Shown: positions 5,623-9,032 of the stretch, piece by piece
Layout of the letters: every line of letters begins with the position of its first letter
Position numbering within the stretch: position 1 is the first letter of the stretch
From: Candidatus Omnitrophota bacterium
GTDB lineage: Bacteria > Omnitrophota > Koll11 > JAHIPI01
Length of the DNA: 9,032 nucleotides
Direction: 5' to 3'
Assembly: GCA_028718265.1 (NCBI GenBank)
Contig: JAQUMG010000065.1
Location: 1 to 9,032 of the forward strand
Translations under genes and position numbers: made by a program
The notes under the pieces: generated by a model
Told to the model about the DNA's origin: nothing
The model's database searches: none
What the model saw: only the letters and a program-made list of their open reading frames with translations

Positions 5623-6369
5623 CTATTGTTTTACCTCTACAACCGCATTTGCGTCAAATGGATTTGTCCTCATTGCTAAAGAAAAAAGATACGGGTAATC
5701 TTGGTTTAGATGCTTCATATAATCCAGCCACTGCAAAATAAGCTGCTGGTACGCCCTTTTTATATCACCGGACAGGTGCTGATAGTCGGTATCGGGCAGT
5801 TTCGTTAAATCCCGCCTATGCGCCAATTCATCGGTCAAATGAAAAACCGCCCATAGCAAATTGGTAAAAGATTCGTGCTCAAGTAAATTAGGATTTCCCA
5901 ATAAAGTGAGTAAAAACTGTCTTTTCGTCAATAAGAAATTTTTTACTTCTTCAAGACTGCCCTTCTTGCTGTTTATACCGCTCTCGTAGCGCTCAATGCT
6001 TTTGCGCGCTCTCATAAAATCTTTATCCGACCAATCTTTTGTTACGATAAGCTGCTGCGCCATATTAGCTAGTCTGGGGTCAAAGCAGGCACATTTTTTT
6101 AAAAGTTCCGAGCCCGCCTCGCTAAAAAAGGTCCCTATTACCATATTTAGTTTTTTCATGATTGATTGCTTTTCTCTGTACACAAGCAGGCGGTGCAGGA
6201 CCAGCATCACTATCAGGACATCTACAAAAAGAAAGGCGATGTCTCCGATAAGATAAAGAAAAATATGGTGCAAATCTTTAAAGATAAAGTAATGAATAAA
6301 ATAAAAAAACACAGATAAAACAACCAGGATGATGGCAAGCATTATCTGCCAGTTAAAAAATCTTTTCAT
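5623..6369 (-). CDS. Conserved-looking two-helix membrane protein of unknown function
   Basis: I do not recognise a named family with certainty. The chosen start is ATG at 6369, because an AAGGAG SD lies 8 nt upstream; the GTG at 6378, three codons earlier, overlaps that SD and is unlikely. The 248-residue protein begins MKRFFNW, has a membrane helix at about 5-27 and a second at about 33-60, then HRLLVYREK and a long mostly helical, charged cytoplasmic part. Fully visible blocks include MVIGTFFSEAGSELLKKC and VFHLTDELAHRRDL. It lacks obvious kinase, phosphatase or metal-binding motifs apart from scattered His and Asp/Glu. It is coupled to the ferritin-like gene downstream, so a link to iron or redox stress is possible. 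A ZIP transporter remnant ends 21 nt upstream of its start. Confidence 0.75.
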   Translation of the reverse strand: MKRFFNWQIMLAIILVVLSVFFYFIHYFIFKDLHHIFLYLIGDIAFLFVDVLIVMLVLHRLLVYREKQSIMKKLNMVIGTFFSEAGSELLKKCACFDPRLANMAQQLIVTKDWSDKDFMRARKSIERYESGINSKKGSLEEVKNFLLTKRQFLLTLLGNPNLLEHESFTNLLWAVFHLTDELAHRRDLTKLPDTDYQHLSGDIKRAYQQLILQWLDYMKHLNQDYPYLFSLAMRTNPFDANAVVEVKQ

Positions 6370-6390
6370 TGAAATCACTCCTTCCTAATA

Positions 6391-6660
6391 TTAACTAAAT
6401 GCAACATCAAGAATCATCATCACCAAGAATCCCAATATGGTACCTCCTGTCGCCAGGTCGGTATTGCCGTTGCGTTGCGATTCGGGGATGACTTCTTCAA
6501 CCACCACAAAGATCATTGCGCCCGCGGCAAACGCCAACGCGTAATGGAGTAGCGGCCTGGCGAAAAAAACGGCGCTTGCGCCGATAACAGCGGCAAACGG
6601 CTCAACTATCGCGGAAAGCTATCCATACCAGAAACTCTTTATGCGGGGTATCCTTTGGCG
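6391..6660 (-). pseudogene. C-terminal remnant of a ZIP-family metal transporter (GufA/ZupT type)
   Basis: Reading from 6618 down to TAA at 6391 gives 75 residues typical of the ZIP C-terminus: [15 protein letters not shown], then [32 protein letters not shown] and [16 protein letters not shown] proteins import zinc, iron or manganese across the inner membrane. Homology continues upstream as RIPRIKSFWYG, but a TAG at 6619-6621 interrupts where the family usually has glutamine (or tryptophan), and another in-frame TAG stands at 6661-6663. The N-terminal helices are absent. It is a decayed fragment next to iron-related genes, probably once in the same operon. Confidence 0.75.
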
Positions 6661-6662
6661 CT

Positions 6663-6671
6663 ATTTTACCA
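6663..6671 (-). promoter_or_regulatory. Weak candidate promoter upstream of the ferritin operon
   Basis: The minus strand shows TGGTAAAAT preceded 16 nt earlier by TTGGGT, an extended -10 with one mismatch. It lies about 290 nt before the membrane protein gene, inside debris, so transcription would cross the ZIP remnant. It is offered only because no better promoter is visible. Confidence 0.2.
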
Positions 6672-6720
6672 TAGAAAACGAGGCACCCAAGATAATTTTG
6701 AGCGCCCCGTAAGTATTATT

Positions 6721-6879
6721 CTACTTCAAGAACTTTCCGACAAACGGCGATGTTTCGCCTCGTCTCAGGAAGTGCCCAGAAGGGCCTTCGCCCAGAAACT
6801 CAGAAAACCATGATTCATGTTCGATTTCTTCGTTCAATATAGCCAGCGCCAGGTCCCTATGATCATTTGATTCGATCAT
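6721..6879 (-). pseudogene. C-terminal remnant of a Dps-like thioferritin
   Basis: The frame ending in TAG at 6721 encodes DLALAILNEEIEHESWFSEF, then LGEGPSGHFLRRGETSP and FVGKFLK. This matches the end of the Dps-like (DPSL/thioferritin) family: an EEEIEHE metal-binding helix, then the PSGHF-RR tail. Such proteins store iron and remove peroxide. Only about 45 residues are clearly homologous. The upstream end runs into repeat copy C, where the frame meets an ATG at 6879 and a stop at 6898-6900. The N-terminal two thirds are missing, so this is a truncated gene. It strengthens the iron and redox theme of the neighbourhood. Confidence 0.75.
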
Positions 6880-6933
6880 AGGCTTTAATGTCTCCCATTA
6901 TATGGGGAGAACGAATTTACTGGGGTCCCTGTA
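6856..6933. repeat. Intergenic repeat, partial copy C
   Basis: The segment is nearly identical to 4968-5045 (four substitutions in the 73-base core). Its left end begins with the hairpin CCTATGATC/GATCATAGG exactly where the thioferritin remnant loses homology, and its right end stops shortly after GGGGTCCCTGTA, without the promoter half seen in B. Insertion or recombination at this site is the simplest explanation. Confidence 0.85.
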
Positions 6934-6950
6934 TCAAAAAGTCCGAACCT

Positions 6951-6974
6951 ATTTTAAAGGGTTCCCTTTAAAAT
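6951..6974. repeat. Perfect 11-bp-arm palindrome
   Basis: ATTTTAAAGGG and CCCTTTAAAAT are exact inverted repeats separated by TT, followed on the plus strand by a run of A. With some fraying it could form a hairpin with a GTTC loop. No T tract follows on either strand, so a terminator is doubtful; a protein-binding site or element end is possible. Confidence 0.6.
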
Positions 6975-6982
6975 AAAAAACC

Positions 6983-7179
6983 TTTCAACTCACTCGGCGT
7001 CGTCCCGCCCTCAACTCTAACTCCAGGCGGGACTCTCGCGTCCTCGCCCTACACGCTACAACATGAAAAGCTGACGCTTCTACAGGCTCGTCCGCACCCG
7101 CCTGCTATAAGCTAAAATGATCCCGCGGACGGCGGGTTGCCGAGCCCCCGCGACAAAAGATCCGAGGGCGAAGTTAAGC
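6983..7179. repeat. GC-rich, hairpin-rich element of unknown type
   Basis: Base composition jumps to GC-rich here within AT-rich surroundings. It contains GTCCCGCC (7002-7009) paired with GGCGGGAC (7026-7033), a hairpin at 7076-7112 (GCTT..CAGGC with GCCTG..AAGC on the minus strand), and a CCGCG/CGCGG-rich block at 7113-7153. The ends are roughly inverted: CAACTCACTCGGCG at the left and CCGAGGGCGAAGTTAAG at the right. The minus-strand right end reads GCTTAAC and the left end GTTGAAA, which loosely resembles integron attC core boxes, but one box mismatches and about 197 bp is long. A multi-branched repeat or structured RNA fits equally well. No gene is seen inside. Confidence 0.45.
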
Positions 7180-7595
7180 CTGGAGTTTTCACACTCATAA
7201 CTTTACATTTTATTTTTTCTGCAACTAGCCCGGAAATATTGACATTGCCTTTCTCGCATTGAGCTGTCCAAACCTTGCCAGAACCTTGATAATCATGATT
7301 TATCCTATCAATTTCTTTATCAGCTGTTACAGAATCTTTTGCTATGCTAATTGAAAAAATGACCATTTACATCAACTCCATAAGCTCTCGTAAGAACCAT
7401 CACTTAAAATTCAACATTATTATTGTTATTCGGAATAAATTCAACAACTTCATAATGAGATCCGATGCGATCCACGGATGGGTATTTAAACTCAAATCTA
7501 TATTTTTCGTTTCGATATATTTTCCACTCATCAGAACCAAGCCCAACGCTTGTTCAGAAAAAAGTAATCAAGATAACAAAAAATATTCTTCTCAT
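7112..7595 (-). pseudogene. Broken small exported protein, reminiscent of PsbP-like domains
   Basis: From ATG 7595 (SD GAGG) the frame gives a signal-peptide-like MRRIFFVILITFF, a TGA at 7554-7556, then in the same frame TSVGLGSDEWKIYRNEKYRF and EFKYPSVDRIGSHYEVVEF up to TAA at 7404-7406. WKIYRNEKYRFEFKYP resembles the start of small secreted PsbP-like domains. After a frame change near 7366 the reading MVIFSISIAKDSVTADKEID continues to KCKVMSVKTPG, plausibly the second half of the same domain. The last 23 codons to 7112 fall in the GC-rich element and look foreign. One premature stop, another stop and a frame change point to a decayed gene, possibly a lipoprotein or periplasmic protein. The 7112-7366 part could alternatively be read as a separate 84-residue frame with a GGAG SD. 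Confidence 0.5.
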
Positions 7596-7711
7596 ATTTA
7601 CCTCATGTTCTTTTGCAAGCCTTTCTTATTCCTACATTTACCCTCATAAAATCCTCGTAGAACCAAGGAACAGAGAACTGGGGCCACACTGATAACCAAC
7701 AGGGTACTCCC
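7596..7711. other. Short intergenic gap, nothing recognised
   Basis: Between the YtfJ-like stop and the start of the broken exported protein I see no gene. There is no convincing terminator and only weak promoter-like sequence on the minus strand; the SD of the broken gene lies at its left end. Confidence 0.5.
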
Positions 7712-8263
7712 CTATCTTTGCCCGGACATGGGTTCTTGTAACTCGTTCAGAATTTTCTTAATAATTGGAAAATCTTCTTCTGGGATAACGTCCGCTCTTA
7801 CGTATCGGACAACACCTGATTTATCGATAATAAGGAAATTGCTTTCATCGGCCGCCATGTCGTAGTTCTTTTCCATCGAGCCATCCCAGTCACCATATAT
7901 AATAATGCCTTCTTTCTTGGAATTCTCGCGCAAGCTTCGCCGCCATATAGTCGGTAGGAAAGATGAGCAGCGGATTATCGCGATCTTTGCTATCCCTTCT
8001 TGCGCTTCCGGAGGCTGATCCGCATAAAAAGCATTCAGCTCCTCTTTAAGGGCTCTGTTCTTTTCTTTGGTATCCTTCGTCTCATAAAAGATAACCACTA
8101 TCTTGCCCTTCAGCATATCCAGCGTAAGGACCTCATCGCTGCCTGAAGTTACTCTGAAATATGGCGCATCTTTTCCAACTATTGCAGCAAACACCAGCGA
8201 TATCGATAAAATAACACACGATATCCCCATTGTAATTACCTTAAATGGTTTTGCCAAGATCAT
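7712..8263 (-). CDS. Exported YtfJ-like thioredoxin-fold protein without a CXXC site
   Basis: The 183-residue protein starts with a signal-peptide-like segment: K5 and K8, then the hydrophobic run MGISCVILSISLVFAA (12-27) and a probable cleavage near 27. The rest resembles the YtfJ branch of the thioredoxin fold: GKIVVIFYETKDTKEKNRAL (53-72), a middle IIRCSSFLP, IIYGDWDGSMEKNYDM, and FLIIDKSGVVRYVRADVIPE near the end. The redox CXXC is absent at the FYETKDTKEKN turn, so classical disulfide chemistry is unlikely; YtfJ proteins have no settled function. The protein should act in the periplasm. ATG 8263 overlaps the flavoprotein gene by 23 nt and has an AAGGAAGG SD; ATG 8230 with AAGG 8 nt away is an alternative but loses the positively charged n-region. 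Confidence 0.75.
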   Translation of the reverse strand: MILAKPFKVITMGISCVILSISLVFAAIVGKDAPYFRVTSGSDEVLTLDMLKGKIVVIFYETKDTKEKNRALKEELNAFYADQPPEAQEGIAKIAIIRCSSFLPTIWRRSLRENSKKEGIIIYGDWDGSMEKNYDMAADESNFLIIDKSGVVRYVRADVIPEEDFPIIKKILNELQEPMSGQR

Positions 8264-8807
8264 AGGCCTTCCTTAATAATCTGTCATGGGTTTTGATGTC
8301 AAAATCTTTAGCGCCTGATACGATAAGAGTATTTATCTTTACGCGCATGTAGTTAAAAAATACCTTCATAGCCCTGACGCTTCCGGTAGATATACCGAGA
8401 AGATAAGAGAATGGAAACGGCGCGCCGCAACTTGTTATCAGGATGGCTTTATGCGGTTTTTTATAAAGGTAGGTGAGCCCAAAAGAGTTCTCTTTAAACA
8501 TTGAATATCCTCTATCAAAAAATCTCTTGGCGCAAGAAGTGACATTACTGAAATAGGTGGGTGAGCTGAAGACTATTACATCCGCTTCCCGGATTTTATC
8601 GGCCAAGGTGTTAAAACCATCGTCTATCGTGCATCTTCCAGTCCGTTGGCAAACTAGACACCCCCTGCAAGGCTTTATGACGAGGTCCATCAGATAAATC
8701 TTCTCGATATCGGCGCCTCTGTCGCCTAAGCCTTTAAGTGCGGAATCTGTTAATCTATCTGTGACTTGCCCCTTTCTTGGTCCTGCTACAATTCCGATCG
8801 CTTTCAT
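8241..8807 (-). CDS. NADPH-dependent FMN reductase-like iron-sulfur flavoprotein
   Basis: The protein has the flavodoxin-like start MKAIGIVAGPRKGQVTDRLT, where the GPRKG-N/T loop binds FMN phosphate, followed by CRGCLVCQRTGRC, a compact CX2CX2CX5C set like that binding a 4Fe-4S cluster in archaeal iron-sulfur flavoprotein (Isf). SSPTYFSNVTSCAKRFFDR is the second FMN-contact loop. Isf-type proteins pass electrons between ferredoxin-like donors and oxidants such as O2 or peroxide in anaerobes. I start at ATG 8807 (188 residues); a TTG at 8813 would add two residues. The SD is weak, but the start lies 8 nt after the amidohydrolase stop, suggesting coupling. It overlaps the YtfJ-like gene downstream. 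Confidence 0.85.
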   Translation of the reverse strand: MKAIGIVAGPRKGQVTDRLTDSALKGLGDRGADIEKIYLMDLVIKPCRGCLVCQRTGRCTIDDGFNTLADKIREADVIVFSSPTYFSNVTSCAKRFFDRGYSMFKENSFGLTYLYKKPHKAILITSCGAPFPFSYLLGISTGSVRAMKVFFNYMRVKINTLIVSGAKDFDIKTHDRLLRKAYDLGKTI

Positions 8808-8815
8808 ATTCAAAT

Positions 8816-9032
8816 TCAGATATTTTTCAAACCAAGCACTCTTACGGCATTTTTGTAGGCTATTTTCTCAAGGTCGGGCTTATCTACCGGGATATGCTTC
8901 AAGAAATCAACCGCAACCTTATTGTATTCATCCGGCCAATCTACCGAAAAAAGCACATTGTCGACTCCAATTGTATTTATAGCGCATAAAACTGACGGGA
9001 TCGAATAATCTCCACTGGTCGTTACAACCATT
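8816..9032 (-). CDS. Amidohydrolase (TIM-barrel, amidohydrolase-2 family), C-terminal part only
   Basis: The frame is open to the window edge, and the first visible codons (VVTTSGDYS) are internal, so the true start lies outside. The visible 71 or so residues match the end of amidohydrolase-2 metal-dependent hydrolases and decarboxylases (ACMSD and gamma-resorcylate decarboxylase group): TTSGDYSIPSVLCAI, then the last barrel strand VDNVLFSVDWPDE, whose aspartate is a metal ligand in the family, and a terminal helix LEKIAYKNAVRVLGL. The substrate cannot be told. It appears to lead the flavoprotein and YtfJ-like genes in one operon. Confidence 0.75.
   Translation of the reverse strand, partial: MVVTTSGDYSIPSVLCAINTIGVDNVLFSVDWPDEYNKVAVDFLKHIPVDKPDLEKIAYKNAVRVLGLKNI

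Noticed and set aside
6664..6720. A frame reading LGCLVFYGKIAPKDTPHKEF across the ZIP remnant on the minus strand
   Set aside because: It runs in a different frame through sequence whose ZIP homology (KSFWYG, LSAIVEP) is clear, ends at TGA shortly after, and has no recognisable family or start.
6983..7179. Firm identification as an integron attC site
   Set aside because: One core box mismatches (GTTGAAA), the length is unusually long, no integrase or neighbouring cassette is visible, and the structure was judged only by eye.
7554..7556. TGA recoding (as Gly, Trp or selenocysteine) in the exported protein's signal peptide
   Set aside because: TGA is used as a normal stop by the acetate kinase and amidohydrolase genes here, and the same gene has further disruptions.

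Overview
Every gene I can support reads leftward (minus strand). The coding is moderately AT-rich, TGA, TAA and TAG are all used as stops, and Shine-Dalgarno sequences are clear. The content suggests an uncultured, probably anaerobic bacterium: a membrane sensor fused to trehalose-6-phosphate synthase, a small rubrerythrin/encapsulated-ferritin-type protein, a thioferritin (Dps-like) remnant, an iron-sulfur flavoprotein and acetate kinase paralogs. An Omnitrophota-like lineage would fit, but that is inference from gene types and was not tested.

Layout, in the direction of transcription (right to left). At 9032-7712 is a three-gene run: the C-terminal end of an amidohydrolase that continues outside the window, a four-cysteine iron-sulfur flavoprotein, and an exported YtfJ-like thioredoxin-fold protein. 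At 7595-6391 lies about 1.2 kb of genomic debris: a broken small exported protein, a GC-rich hairpin-rich element, a perfect 11-bp-arm palindrome, a copy of a repeat (copy C), the tail of a thioferritin gene and the tail of a ZIP metal transporter carrying in-frame TAG codons. At 6369-5309 are an intact two-gene unit: a two-helix membrane protein and the small ferritin-like protein.

At 4883-1827 is the most unusual part, a tightly coupled three-gene operon: an acetate kinase with its catalytic residues, a shorter acetate-kinase paralog that has lost them, and a FolE2-type GTP cyclohydrolase homolog that has lost its zinc-binding and catalytic motifs. So one likely enzyme is followed by two likely pseudoenzymes, translated as a unit. 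At 1531-1 are a stand-alone STAS-domain protein and the start of a sensor-HAMP-trehalose-6-phosphate synthase fusion, which together suggest regulated stress or osmolyte control.

Two diverged copies of a roughly 200-bp intergenic element (A at 1595-1791, B at 5031-5254) each carry a near-consensus minus-strand promoter (TTGTTT, 16 bp, TATAAT), then a leader hairpin. In A the hairpin is followed by six T residues, as in an intrinsic terminator. In B the predicted transcript runs on through a second hairpin to a strong terminator just before the acetate kinase operon's own extended -10 promoter. A third partial copy (C at 6856-6933) matches only the distal part of B. I read these as a repeat family that carries a promoter and possibly a small RNA or attenuator.
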